Assembly: GCF_016801865.2 (NCBI RefSeq)
Contig: NC_068937.1
Coordinates: forward strand, 31,239,970 to 31,303,969
Direction of reading: 5' to 3'
Length of the DNA stretch: 64,000 bases
From: Culex pipiens pallens
Taxonomy: Eukaryota > Arthropoda > Insecta > Diptera > Culicidae
Position 1 is the stretch's first letter; the number at the start of each line of letters is the position of its first letter. The notes beneath the pieces are model-generated. The model ran no database searches. It saw nothing but the letters and a program-made list of their open reading frames with translations, and was not told the DNA's origin. Below are positions 10,665-21,221 of the stretch, piece by piece. Position numbers and translations under genes: made by a program.

Positions 10665-11090
10665 GGTAAAAAAATATTAGTGAAGCTAATATTTTTTTTA
10701 ACATTCACTTCAATAAGATGTAGCGTCCTGCTGAACCTACGTCGTAACCACTGCATTTTCACAAAATCATTTTACACACTTCTTATGTTTTGCGCGCAGT
10801 AGTTGACAGGAATTTACTCGAATAAAAATGCGTTTTACTAGGTCCTGCAGACGAATACATGAAAGGAGATATTTCGCACAGTGTGGGTTGTGTTGGGGTC
10901 ATAAGGTTTCATCGTTGTAACACAAGTGTCCAACTCCACGCTGTTTGATCGGTTTTACCAATGTACTGGCCCTCAATGTTTATTCAACTCCGGCCTCCAG
11001 CAACACATCACAAAGTCCTACTAACCAACAAAGATGAGGAACAATTTAAAACCGTTACTTATTACAAATTTTACAATTTACATCACAGAA

Positions 11091-11133
<43 letters not shown>

Positions 11134-12507
11134 CAAATAAAATATGTACAAATTAAAACTAGCATGCAACATTTTTCTATTTACATCAGTCCTGAATTGG
11201 ATCGGGGTCATAAGTTATCATCGCTCGAAAGCTCCTCTCTGTTTCAAGACTGTAATAAGTCTCTACTGACCATCAATGTCTTATCGACTCCGGTCTCCAG
11301 CGATTCCAATCAGATGACTGAGATAATTTAAAGAATTTTATTATGAATAATCTTTATTTTTGGAATTTTCAAGCAAGAAAATTTTATTTATTTTTTTGTA
11401 TTTTTTTATATTTTTGAATAAATTAAGCATGCAATAAACAAAAAACCCTAAATTTCCGGAAATAAATAAATTTAAAAAAAAACATGTTCAAAACGACGCA
11501 ATTTTACGGTACCATCTTCATTTCATACGCGCGCGCGAAATATTTCAATTGTCGGAGTTGACCCGATCGTGTTGATAACGTTATCACTTCTTCATCTGTG
11601 TATGCAATCAGCTCCCGTTTGTCAACTGTCATGCTAATGTCAAACTATTGTCAAGCTACATGTGATCAATATGTGCTTGAATAATATGGTAAGTCGCAAT
11701 GGTTTTTCAAATAGGAAAATTTTGAGTTTCTTCTTCTCTCACTGAGGGATATTTAATCAGTTTGGGATCACACCAGATCTGGTTACGCGTTTGTGATCGA
11801 TAAATAGTGGATTCTCAAGTGAGGTCGAATAAACTTAATGATTTCCTAGTTGGAAGATCATTGTTGATATGCTACATGTGAATGAAAGAAAAAAAAAAAT
11901 GATATGAGGAAAATATGCGTTCAAAGGTAAGTACGGTGTACTGAAATGACTAGACGACGGCGAGGTGTGCTAAAGACACGACGACTGGCTAGAAAACTGT
12001 TGCGATTCGTACAAAACTGTTGGAAATTTACTATTGGACAGTGACTTTCGAGGTTATGATATTTATGTACAACATTCGCACTCATACAGACATACGCCAT
12101 CGATCACTAAGTAGTGCAGTACTAGATGAGCTCTTTACAGTACCGCATACCAAGATAATCAATGCAACTGCTGCATTTATGTGCAAACTGCATTTCATTC
12201 ATCAATTCCTCTCAATGAAACAACACAAAACAAATTAAAATCAATTAAAATGTGAAAAAAAAAACAATTCTCTTTGATTGACCTAGGATTTTACTAATTC
12301 TGTCGACTTTCTTCTTGAAAACCTGCCTACAGTGCATCTACATCGCACTGCTGCACAACATAATGCACCTGCACTCCCGAAACATGGCGGAATTATGCAG
12401 AAGGGCTTGGACAACTGGACCAGATGAACTTTTTGTCGGACTAGCTGTCGGAGTACCTCCTGACCATCCACGGGAATCGGCTGCATTTATGCTCCATGCA
12501 CGGCAAA
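10665..12507 (-). other. Gypsy internal 3' non-coding region
   Basis: About 1.84 kb without a sizeable frame on the element's strand, so no env is supported. It holds a (taaa)n run at about 11092-11135 and two similar blocks (about 10895-11005 and 11205-11310). Each block has 'gggtcataag', 'caatgt', and 'cgactccggtctccagc' or a close variant, so it is an internal duplication. Confidence 0.6.
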
Positions 12508-15500
12508 CTACGCCTTCAAGTCACCTGCTGAGAACACTCCCAGGGATTTTCCATTCATGTCGGCGACTTCGTACGAACTTGTGCCCTTCTTGGCGACAAT
12601 GACACACGGCACGTACTGAGGACCCAGCTTGGCGTTATAATCGTTACCTGCGGACGACAGTCGGAACGACCGCTTGAAAACGCGCTGGCCAACGTCAAAC
12701 GAAGGTGAGTACCTCTTGTGACGCAGATCGTATGTCCTTTTTGTGCTCTCGTGAGCCTTTTTAAGATTCTCTCTCACCATTTCCCAGATTGTCCTACTCA
12801 CTCCCTTCATCGCCTCCATCCTCTCTTCTTCTGTGAGATCCTCGTCTTTCTCCAACCGATGCTGAGTACCACGAGTGACAATCTCGTGCCCAAACACTAT
12901 GCGATGTGGGGTGAATTTTGTTGTTGAGTGCACCGTGTTGTTCAACACGTGCTCGATCTCCGAGATCTTTGTGTCCCACAAACGTTGGTTCTCACGAACG
13001 TACGTGCGGATCATCGCGTTGATCGTTCGGTTCTGCCTTTCCGCCGGGTTCGCTTGGCTACGGTGACGAGCATTCGCCCAATGCTGAATCTCGTACTTTT
13101 GCAGCAACTCCTGGAACTCCTTGGACAGAAATGTCGTGGCGTTGTCCGTGATCAAGTACTGTGGTACCGACAACTTTCGCAACCAATTTTGCTCAAAAAT
13201 CGTGCACAATGAACTAGCCGATATCTTCTTCACCGGAACAAGAAGGCAGTACTTAGAGAAGATGTCAAGAATGACCAATAAGTGGGCATTGCCCTGCTTG
13301 CTTCTGGGAAGAGATTGGATGTAGTCCATGCACACGATCTGAAACGGTTTTGTTGCTACTCGCTGCTTTCCCATCTCTGGTGCCATCGACACCGTGGAAT
13401 GTTTGTTCTCCTTACACGAATCGCATCTCCCAATGTGCTTCTTGAGGTCGGCACTCATTCTCGGCCAATAATACCTCCTTTTCAGCTGCTCGATGCACTT
13501 CTCAAAGCCGCTTTTCAGCACCTCTCGACGCTTAGATTCCGGCACGCACTCTTTCCACTCAAACCGGTAGTCTAGAACATCCGATTGAGAAGAAACGAGC
13601 TTGTACAGCCGGCCAACGTCGATCCGGAAGTCCATGTACTTCTCGGGATCCTCGGTCACAGCCTGAAACAGGTTGTTGTACCACGCGTCTCCATCGTTCG
13701 CACCTAGCGACTCCATCGACCGAGACAGAGCATCCGGCACGATGTTGTCTTTTCCGCGACGATGTTTGACTTCCATGTCGTATTGTTGAAGTGTTATGCT
13801 CCATCTGCTGAGCCGCGAAGATGAGCGCCACTTCGATCTCATGATGAATGAGAGCGCAGACGAGTCCGTGACGAGTGTGAAATGGGTTCCCTCGATGTAA
13901 CCACGGAACTTCTCAATGCACCGGAGCGCGGCCAATCCCTCCTTCTCGGCGGCATGGTAATTGAGCTCGGCTCCATTCAGTTTCTCCGAGTGATATGCGA
14001 TAACCTTCTCTACCTCATCGTGAACTTGCGTTAGAACTCCTGCGAGAGCGGAATCGCTAGCGTCGGTCTGCACGCAGAACGGGACGCTAAAGTCCGGGTT
14101 GGCCATCACGGGCGCGGAAATCAAACGCTCCTTGATGACCTGAAAAGCCTCATCTGCTTCCTTAGTCCACTGCACCCTCTTAGGCTTATTTTTAAGTAAG
14201 TTTGTGAGAGCAGCAGTTATTTCAGAAAAGTTCTCGATAAACCTGCGGTAATAATTTATCATACCGAGGAATCGCCTCAAAGCCCGTATCGAATTTGGGA
14301 CCTGATACCCTAGAATCGCTTGAACTCGATCTGGGTTAGGCCTGAGTCCATCTCTGGACAAAATATATCCGAGATACGGTAGTTCAGGACAACAGAAATT
14401 GGACTTTTCATAATTAATATACAAATTTGCTTGTGAAAGCCGTCTCGCAAGATCTTGTAACTTGTGTATGTGGTCGTCGAAAGAATGACTTGCCACAACG
14501 ATGTCGTCAAGGTACACAAAAATGGAAGGTTCAAGTGCACCATGACCTAAAACTCGATCCATTAGCTTGCTGAGGGTTGCCGGGCTATTGATCAGTCCAA
14601 ACGGCAAGCGAGTGAACTGAAACAGGCCTTTTCCTGGAATGGAGAACGCAGTAAACTTACGCGAATCCTCATTCAGGGGCACCTGCAGAAAAGCTTGACT
14701 CAAGTCGATCGTTGACAGATATTTAAATGGACCTAAATGGCTTAAAATCCTGTTTTGATGGGGGAGAGGATATGCATCCCTCTTGGTTCGCTCATTCAGC
14801 TTCCGGGCGTCTAGGCACAGCCTGACGTCTTCGCTGTCTCTCTTCTTCACCGGTACCACCGATAAAGCCCAGTCAGAGTCGGACGGTTCAATAATGTTGT
14901 TCTCCAGCATGGCGTCCACAGCTCGATGAATTTTCCCTTGTATTTCCGGACTCCAAGGATACGGGTTCTTCCTCACAGGATCCGCTCCCCGAAACTCCTC
15001 CTTGATCTCGATCTTATGCTCGATCAGATCCGTTTTGCCAAAACTTCCTGGACGTGCAACTAAAAACAACTTCTTGACCTCCTCCAACTGCTGTAACTGC
15101 TCTTCACTGAAATGTTCTTCCTCTTCTACGTTGACTTCTTCCGTTTCGTCGATCGCATCGACGAACTCGTACGTGCTTGGCCTAATTCCGAATCGCTGCC
15201 AGAAATCATATCCCAAGATACATCTCCGTGCCAGCTTCGGTGCGACTAGGACCGGTAGAATCCTCGTAACTCCGTTGAACGTTATTGGAATGTCTGTACT
15301 TCCTAGCACTTCCAAATCTTGTCCTGCTGCTGTCTTCAGGGTTGTAGTTGTGGGTTTAAGTTTAAGTTGTAAATCCTTCATCAGTTTTCTCCCTCCGATA
15401 ACTGTTCGTTGTGCTCCGCTGTCGAGCAATCCAATTACAGAAATTCCCATCATGTCAACCTTCACAAACGGCCTAGAGTCGTTACTGAGGGTGATGAGCA

Positions 15501-16902
15501 TCGATGCAATCTCAGACTCCCCCGCAACTTCTCTTCTAACCCGTGAATAGCCGAGCTGATCTAAAATTTCTGCTGGATTCTCCTCGCTGGAATCGTGAGG
15601 TTCAGGTGGAATCTGTTTCCGCCTGCTTCGTCTTACTGAGCAGTCCCGTTTTGGTTTTGACTCACAAAACGGACAACTTCCGGTTTCGAAACCTGGAAAA
15701 CTGCAACGCTCGCAAAAGAGATTCAGCTCCATCGGACAATCAGCAAAACCATGGCCTGGCTCGTGGCAATTATAGCAAACACCCCGCTTCACAGGAATGT
15801 AAGCATTCACAATCCGCTGCAAGGCTTTGATTCCGCTTAACACCGATGCTGAACTCCGTTGTGTTTGTTTAGTTTCCTGTTCCGGTCTGTACTCCCTCCT
15901 TGGTTCCTCACGATTCTGATGCTCTCTGCTTTCTTGTGAGCTTTCGTTCTGCTCACGCTTCTGTGTCTCTTGTTTCGGTTTGTCCTGGTTCCGGTTCTGG
16001 TGTCGGATTCCACCAGAATTGTTCTGCTTCTGCTGGAAAAACTGTCTGTTGTTTTTACTGTTGTGGAAATGTTGTTGTTGTTCTTTAATCTCGTCAATCC
16101 TCACTGAATTTGAGGAAAACCTCTCCTTCCTCTGTCGAAACATGTTCCCGTTTATAGCGTCAAACTTCTTACAAAACTCTTTCATTTTAGGAATGTCGGA
16201 GATGTTAGCGGCAAGCATGGCGATTTGGCACTCCTCACGCGTGTTTCGGAAAAGCACCTCGAACTTCCGCTTATCATCCCAAGGACTCGACATATTCCTG
16301 AAGATCCGGACCATGTCCAAGTAAAAGTCCTGGAACTTCTCTCTAGCACCTTGTTTACGGTTGCTGGCTTGACGCTCGTAAACATAATCCATGTCGACAG
16401 GTAAGAACTCTGCTTTCAACTCCTCTACTAATTTCCTCCAAGAACCCAATTCGTTGTTTCCATTCACCTCCATAAACCACGCACGTGCCTTATGAGTGAA
16501 CAGGTGGTGAGCACTCAGAAACAGTTCATCCTCGGAAAAGTGTTCCGAACGCGCGTTGAACTCAACTTCCTTTAAGAATTCATTCAGCTTTCGTCCGTTA
16601 TCCATACCATCGTAATGAATTGCCCACTTGTGAACCGGCAAACGTTTTTTTACCGTCAATCCACCGTGTTTTGACGCTCCATTCACGTTTGGTTTGTCGT
16701 TGCTTTCTGTACCTTCCGATTCATTCAAACTCGTTTCTACGCTACCCTTTTGTTTTACCCAATCCAAAAAATCATTCGGATTTGGCTTTCCGTCTCCTGA
16801 GTTCTTGGTAACTCTCTCCGCGATCTGGATATTGTTGGTGGATTTGCAAGGCTTGTCCTTCTCCTTCTGGGTTGCCTCCAGGATCTGAATTTGATTCATC
16901 AA
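12508..16902 (-). CDS. Gypsy capsid-nucleocapsid-pol polyprotein
   Basis: One uninterrupted frame of 1,463 codons from the first ATG (the base-16902 codon is TTG). In order: a capsid-like region (about 85-255); a CCHC knuckle C376-C379-H384-C389 and a second CCCC cluster (397-413); protease DSG (494-496); reverse transcriptase with D733 and YLDD (797-800); RNase H with D947; integrase with C1160/C1163 and the DD35E triad D1193, D1253, E1288. Gag and pol are in one frame, without the usual frameshift. Odd feature: the HHCC zinc finger of integrase keeps both cysteines, but the region before YYWPRM that should carry the two histidines is absent, as if about ten residues were deleted in frame. 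The N-terminal gag part is in a separate frame at 17212-17838. Confidence 0.93.
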   Translation of the reverse strand: MMNQIQILEATQKEKDKPCKSTNNIQIAERVTKNSGDGKPNPNDFLDWVKQKGSVETSLNESEGTESNDKPNVNGASKHGGLTVKKRLPVHKWAIHYDGMDNGRKLNEFLKEVEFNARSEHFSEDELFLSAHHLFTHKARAWFMEVNGNNELGSWRKLVEELKAEFLPVDMDYVYERQASNRKQGAREKFQDFYLDMVRIFRNMSSPWDDKRKFEVLFRNTREECQIAMLAANISDIPKMKEFCKKFDAINGNMFRQRKERFSSNSVRIDEIKEQQQHFHNSKNNRQFFQQKQNNSGGIRHQNRNQDKPKQETQKREQNESSQESREHQNREEPRREYRPEQETKQTQRSSASVLSGIKALQRIVNAYIPVKRGVCYNCHEPGHGFADCPMELNLFCERCSFPGFETGSCPFCESKPKRDCSVRRSRRKQIPPEPHDSSEENPAEILDQLGYSRVRREVAGESEIASMLITLSNDSRPFVKVDMMGISVIGLLDSGAQRTVIGGRKLMKDLQLKLKPTTTTLKTAAGQDLEVLGSTDIPITFNGVTRILPVLVAPKLARRCILGYDFWQRFGIRPSTYEFVDAIDETEEVNVEEEEHFSEEQLQQLEEVKKLFLVARPGSFGKTDLIEHKIEIKEEFRGADPVRKNPYPWSPEIQGKIHRAVDAMLENNIIEPSDSDWALSVVPVKKRDSEDVRLCLDARKLNERTKRDAYPLPHQNRILSHLGPFKYLSTIDLSQAFLQVPLNEDSRKFTAFSIPGKGLFQFTRLPFGLINSPATLSKLMDRVLGHGALEPSIFVYLDDIVVASHSFDDHIHKLQDLARRLSQANLYINYEKSNFCCPELPYLGYILSRDGLRPNPDRVQAILGYQVPNSIRALRRFLGMINYYRRFIENFSEITAALTNLLKNKPKRVQWTKEADEAFQVIKERLISAPVMANPDFSVPFCVQTDASDSALAGVLTQVHDEVEKVIAYHSEKLNGAELNYHAAEKEGLAALRCIEKFRGYIEGTHFTLVTDSSALSFIMRSKWRSSSRLSRWSITLQQYDMEVKHRRGKDNIVPDALSRSMESLGANDGDAWYNNLFQAVTEDPEKYMDFRIDVGRLYKLVSSQSDVLDYRFEWKECVPESKRREVLKSGFEKCIEQLKRRYYWPRMSADLKKHIGRCDSCKENKHSTVSMAPEMGKQRVATKPFQIVCMDYIQSLPRSKQGNAHLLVILDIFSKYCLLVPVKKISASSLCTIFEQNWLRKLSVPQYLITDNATTFLSKEFQELLQKYEIQHWANARHRSQANPAERQNRTINAMIRTYVRENQRLWDTKISEIEHVLNNTVHSTTKFTPHRIVFGHEIVTRGTQHRLEKDEDLTEEERMEAMKGVSRTIWEMVRENLKKAHESTKRTYDLRHKRYSPSFDVGQRVFKRSFRLSSAGNDYNAKLGPQYVPCVIVAKKGTSSYEVADMNGKSLGVFSAGDLKA

Positions 16903-17211
16903 TTGGTGTACTACGGTAATGAGTTCCTTGTTTGTAGCAAGAAGCCTCTCCTTCGTATTATCCTTTTCACTCAGATCTTTTCAAACAAGCACGAAGCAAA
17001 ATGTTTATCGTTCGGTCAAAAAGTTCATCGCTCATGCAAAAACAGACAGAATTGAGAGAAAAGTTACCATTTCCGGTCTCTTTTCGCTCAATTCTCTCCC
17101 AATTATCGTCGAATTCCTTCATTTTCTTGACATTCGCGTCCTATTTCCTACTCTCTAATTCCTGTTTGTGACTTTTACATGCATTTGAGTTCATCGCTCA
17201 TCAATTTGAGT

Positions 17212-17838
17212 TCATTGTAAGTGCTCGTTTGAAAACCTACCAATGAAATCGAGAATAGCATTATGTTGCACCTTGTTACCATCACCAGTACCTTTCTCAT
17301 TCTCTTTCTCTATCTGTCCTTCTTCAATCACCACTTCATCTCTCAGCAATTTTGTTAAGCTTTCATTGACCAAAGCCAACTCAGCTGCTCTAACTACTGG
17401 AAGGTGAGAAGTGAGCGAGTAATATGTATTGAGTAACTCCATACATACTCTCGCGAGTGTCGCTATGTTGGTCAATTTCCTCTCATCGGAGACTCTCCCT
17501 TTGATACGCATCAACCGGAATAGGAAATGAACCAGTCTCGTTTTGTAAACCTGAGCGGGAGCTCGTTGTGATCTACTAGTCTCCAGATGTCGTTCAATCC
17601 AGCTCAACTTATCATCACAAACCGCTAACTCTTCATCAACTGATACACTGACAAACCGAAACTCAACATTTAACATACTTTTTTCTTCTTTCAGACGAAC
17701 GCGTAATGCTTGCTCCTTTCGACTACGCGAAGCCGCATCATTCATGCTACGTGTCCTCAGTTCATGGTCCAGCTCATCAATGGTCAAGTGAGCTGTGTCC
17801 ATCCCATGATACAGTGCAATTAGTTGGTTTAAATCCAT
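17212..17838 (-). CDS. Gypsy gag N-terminal domain frame
   Basis: A 208-codon frame upstream of the main polyprotein. It contains the DELDHELRTRSM motif, which resembles the N-terminal gag region of several insect Ty3/Gypsy families, followed by charged helical sequence (RKEQALRVRLKEEK). In related elements this domain is continuous with the capsid. Here 300 bp with stops separate them. A donor-like GTAGGT lies at 17240, and an acceptor (…GAAAAG) ends at 16977. Removing 16977-17240 would keep the frame open into the polyprotein, so a spliced gag-pol is possible. Alternatives are separate translation or decay. Confidence 0.6.
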   Translation of the reverse strand: MDLNQLIALYHGMDTAHLTIDELDHELRTRSMNDAASRSRKEQALRVRLKEEKSMLNVEFRFVSVSVDEELAVCDDKLSWIERHLETSRSQRAPAQVYKTRLVHFLFRLMRIKGRVSDERKLTNIATLARVCMELLNTYYSLTSHLPVVRAAELALVNESLTKLLRDEVVIEEGQIEKENEKGTGDGNKVQHNAILDFIGRFSNEHLQ

Positions 17839-18570
17839 GGCAGATTAAGGAAAATCAAAGAAAATTAGAAATTTAAAAGAAATAAATAACAAAAATCAAA
17901 CGACACAAATAAACGTCGTAAAATTTAAAATAAGTGCACCTAGGTTTTGATCAAGCGCAAAAATGAGATAATTGGAAAATGTAACTAGAAATTTGCTCAG
18001 TCACAAATTGTAAATTGCTCTTTTAGAATAGAATTTGTTCACGCACTTCCTAGAATGCAAAATTGATCTGCCTGCTGCAGATTGCAAATAATTGAAAAAC
18101 CTAAAATTTGTTCACGCTCGTAAAAGCTAATTAAGAATCACAGTTTTTATATCAATCAATCACTCAATTGTGAATGAGACTAATGATCATCAATGGATCA
18201 ATAAATGACTTTTTCTGCTCGGTGTTTTATTTGGTTGAGATGAAAAGATGACTGCAGTGCACAGATGAAGAAATGTTCCGGATTTTTGTTGAATTTACTG
18301 TTAGTATACTAAATTTTCCGACAATTGATCTTTTTAAGTTGAACCTCTTCTCTGTTGGCAGTCTCTCACTATCATTGACAGAACTCCAAGACCCCTCAAA
18401 TGCAAATTTATTCGTCAGGTAAATTCGGTCAAAAACAGCCGTGCAAGTGTGACTTGTGAAATTGGTAGAGTGCACTGGGTACGAAACAGGGCGTTTTCCC
18501 AGAGACCTCGGCGAACACCTTATTGAAGTAAAACGTGTATCCTGCACAAGTAGCATAAACTGACTTTTAA
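17839..18570 (-). other. Gypsy 5' leader
   Basis: About 730 bp between the primer-binding site and the first gag frame, AT-rich and without a long frame. Packaging and translation signals would lie here, but none can be named from sequence. Confidence 0.5.
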
Positions 18571-18581
18571 GTTGGGCGCCA
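18571..18581 (-). other. tRNA primer-binding site
   Basis: TGGCGCCCAAC on the minus strand, three bases inside the 5' LTR. It begins with the TGG complementary to the CCA end of a tRNA. The priming tRNA cannot be named with certainty. Confidence 0.75.
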
Positions 18582-18584
18582 AAG

Positions 18585-19948
18585 TATAACTTTCGGGTCT
18601 ACTAGGGTGACCCACTTAGTTAATAAATGCTACAAGGCAAGGGGATCGAAACATAAAACTCAATGGGGTGAGTGGGTGGTCCAAATAACTCCCTCTTTGA
18701 ACCTCAGGGTCGGCATAAATTATGCTCACGAGGCAGGAAAACACTGGTGTTCGTCTTGAGCTAAACTCCTCGGTTTACTCGTCAAAATTGTCACGTTTAT
18801 TCGTCACGGCTTCCTCCTAAACCTGACCTTCTCCCTCCTGTCCTAACCCACTTCCTTATTGTCTGTCTCCTACCTTGACACTTTCTTTCTTGTTTGTCCG
18901 TGGGCGGACCTGCTGCTCGGGGCCCCTCAGCTTCTGCTGCCGCTGCTGCTGGATCTGCTGACGCGATCGCTGTCTCCGACCTCGGCCTGCTCGCGCTGCT
19001 CGCTGGCCTGGGGTGGCTTGTCGTGGCCGTCGACGTTCCGACGCACGGGTTGATGCTGCTGCAGCCTTCGCTGGACCCTCGTTTGCCTGCCCTCTGCGCG
19101 TCCTCGAGTGTGTTGATGGACTCGAGCTTCAGCTGTCCCCGAAGGTACCGCTGGTCTTGCCCGGTTTCCGGCGCAGGGTTTGATGGTATAAGGCAGGTCT
19201 TCGGAACTGGCTGGTTCCTCTCGTTGTGGCTCGTGGTTCCCAGATGGAGGACTCACGCGGCTCAGCTTTGAGCGGCTGGTCGCTGGTCGACACCGATTGT
19301 GCACGGTGGACGGGTTGGGGAAAACCACGGGCGAGCCACGGGCTGATCCGGGAGATCCGAGTCGCGGATGCCAGCTTTTGTAGCTAAAACTACGGGGTCC
19401 TGTGATGAGATGGGGGAACAAGATGGCGGTTACACTGGGCGTTGGTTTCGGGGCACGGATCAGGGTTATTGACGGGTTCGCGGGTTTACCTGGATGTCCT
19501 GGGGTGTCTTGCACGGTCTTTCCGTGTCCTCCGTGAAGTCCTTCTCCTTGGTGAGTCGCGGCACTTCACTTAATCACGCCGCGGAGCTTTAAGCGTAGCT
19601 CGGACGGCTTTCTTCGCGATCTGTACGACGCGTACACTTTCCGATACACCGGGCAAATGGCCGATCTACGGCAGGACATGGAACCGCGAACCTCCGATCC
19701 GGCGAAGTCCCATATTTCGCCCCATCATCATCATCATCCTTTTCGCCACCGCTACCATCCTTGCGATGTTCTTCGGCCCGCTGGTGGTGGCTAGCGGCGT
19801 TACTCCATCTCATTGGCGATCTCATACGGGGTGGTCGCGCTCGCTCTCCGTGGGTGACACAAACCGAATCGTCTCACTCTCAACGAACACACTCGCTAAC
19901 CTGCCCCTGTGTCACTGGAATTCACTCACTACACACCCACTGGTTACA
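18585..19948 (-). repeat. 5' LTR of the Gypsy element
   Basis: 1,364 bp, same length and ends as the 3' LTR. The 4-bp duplication ccat follows at 19949-19952. Confidence 0.92.
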
Positions 19949-20758
19949 CCATACACCAAAAATATGTGTACTACATGGTGGACTATTACTGTTCACTATA
20001 AAATGAGTCAATTGTTTGGACTACTTGGACTTATCGAAAAATACTTGCCCCCGAGCTTGCTCCCTTCTAACACAACATGTCACCAAAACCACTGAAAAAC
20101 CACCAACAGATATAGATCAATCGGATAAGGCGGCAGCAGTTCGGCAGCAACGTAAATAACATCACATATAATGGCGGTAAACATTCACCAACTATCGATA
20201 GAACTTAAAAATCAAATTTGATTATATCCGAAGTAGTTATCACAACAATTGTAGGGTTCATTTTTGCGGTCTTTTTTAAAGTGTCGGCAAAGTAGTGTCG
20301 GTAAAGTAGTTTTTCAGAAACTATATAGGGAATAGTCAATTTTTTGGGCAATGACTATTTGACGTAAAATCCAAGTTTATAAAAATATTTACATATGTAT
20401 GAAAACCTCATATAGTTTTCTGCCTAACAACTAATTTCTCATATAGTAAAATCGACCAAATCTATTTTGGGAATGGAATTAATGGTTTGATATATCGTAC
20501 ATATATAGTTGGGTTACAATTTAATGAATAGTAGAGACCATTTGATAAATAGTTGAGTAACTATTTGTCATAAAGTAGTTATATAGTTCATGACTATGCG
20601 GGAAGACAACATTTTTTCGATGGATCAACTATGGTCCACTTGGAACGAGCTGTCAAGTATGACATTTTCTGTCAAGAAGGGTCGTTCAAAGGGTCATTGT
20701 ACTCGGAAAATTAAGCTTTATCGTTGTGAACAATAATATCCCAAATTCAAGCTTAATT

Positions 20759-20911
20759 CTGGAGTTTTTTTGAAAAGGAACAATAAACCAAATGTTCAGT
20801 TTTTGCTTTTTGGGTGTTTTTCAATATCCCCTGACTCAAGGCGGTTCTAAAAACACCCAAAAAGCCAAAACTGGAAATTTGGTTTATTAGACCTTTTCAA
20901 AAAAACTCCAG
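20759..20911. mobile_element. Fold-back MITE inside A
   Basis: 153 bp, nearly palindromic. The ends CTGGAGTTTTTTTGAAAAGG and its complement enclose a short centre. It is flanked by aatt on both sides (20755-20758, 20912-20915). The unoccupied A copy lacks it. Related arms lie at 7105-7440 and 8180-8372. Confidence 0.8.
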
Positions 20912-20928
20912 AATTTTAGGACCCAATT

Positions 20929-20999
20929 ATTGCTGCTCAAATAGGATTAACCTGACGATTTACCCCTTTAACGAACAAATTTTTAATTTAATGTTATTT
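20929..20999. other. Short AT-rich spacer
   Basis: Sequence between MITE A and the presumed 3' end of the LINE on the minus strand. Nothing recognisable. Confidence 0.4.
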
Positions 21000-21221
21000 T
21001 TGAAATTTTTTATGTTTCCCGTATTCAGGAGGTAATGTTGAGCATATTTTGTTTTACACAAAATTGCACCTTTCTTGTTTTATGTCTTTCTTGTTTCATT
21101 TTTAGTATTTTTATTTGCATTTGTTTTTTTTAACTTATTTTTATTAGGTCCTTTTAGGTGCTGTGACCAGGTTGGGACCGAGGATCAGTAAAACAATATA
21201 TAGTGACAAAAAAAAAACTCC

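Larger units (their letters stand above)
9286..19948 (-). mobile_element. Young Ty3/Gypsy LTR retrotransposon (10,663 bp)
   Basis: Two direct 1,364-bp LTRs enclose gag and pol, read on the minus strand. The element is flanked by the 4-bp duplication ccat (9282-9285 and 19949-19952). The primer-binding site and polypurine tract sit directly inside the correct LTRs. I see only two differences between the LTRs, so insertion was recent. No envelope-like frame is present between pol and the 3' LTR. One defect is visible in the integrase zinc-binding region (see the pol entry). Confidence 0.93.
8517..20602. mobile_element. TIR element B, inserted in A and split by the Gypsy element
   Basis: The left end CCCGCATAATC pairs with the right end gactatgcggg. 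Comparison with A at 45.8 kb shows that everything between is extra, with only 'aa' repeated at the junctions. Without the Gypsy element B is about 1.42 kb (8517-9285 plus 19949-20602). It carries many short motifs such as atagttcaaactat and ccatcatatagtt. No transposase is recognised; a 43-codon open stretch at 9155-9285 matches nothing I know. Confidence 0.6.
8409..20924. mobile_element. MITE A, occupied copy (host of nested insertions)
   Basis: The outer ends are GGGTACTAAAG on the left and TTTTAGGACCC on the right, flanked by aatt at 8405-8408 and 20925-20928. The sequence at 8409-8516 and 20603-20924 matches the unoccupied A copy at 45734-46058 once element B and the fold-back at 20759-20911 are removed. 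The original element was about 330 bp and non-coding. Confidence 0.75.

Noticed and set aside
10650..12507. Envelope gene in the Gypsy element
   Set aside because: No frame longer than about 70 codons on the element's strand, no signal peptide or membrane segment.
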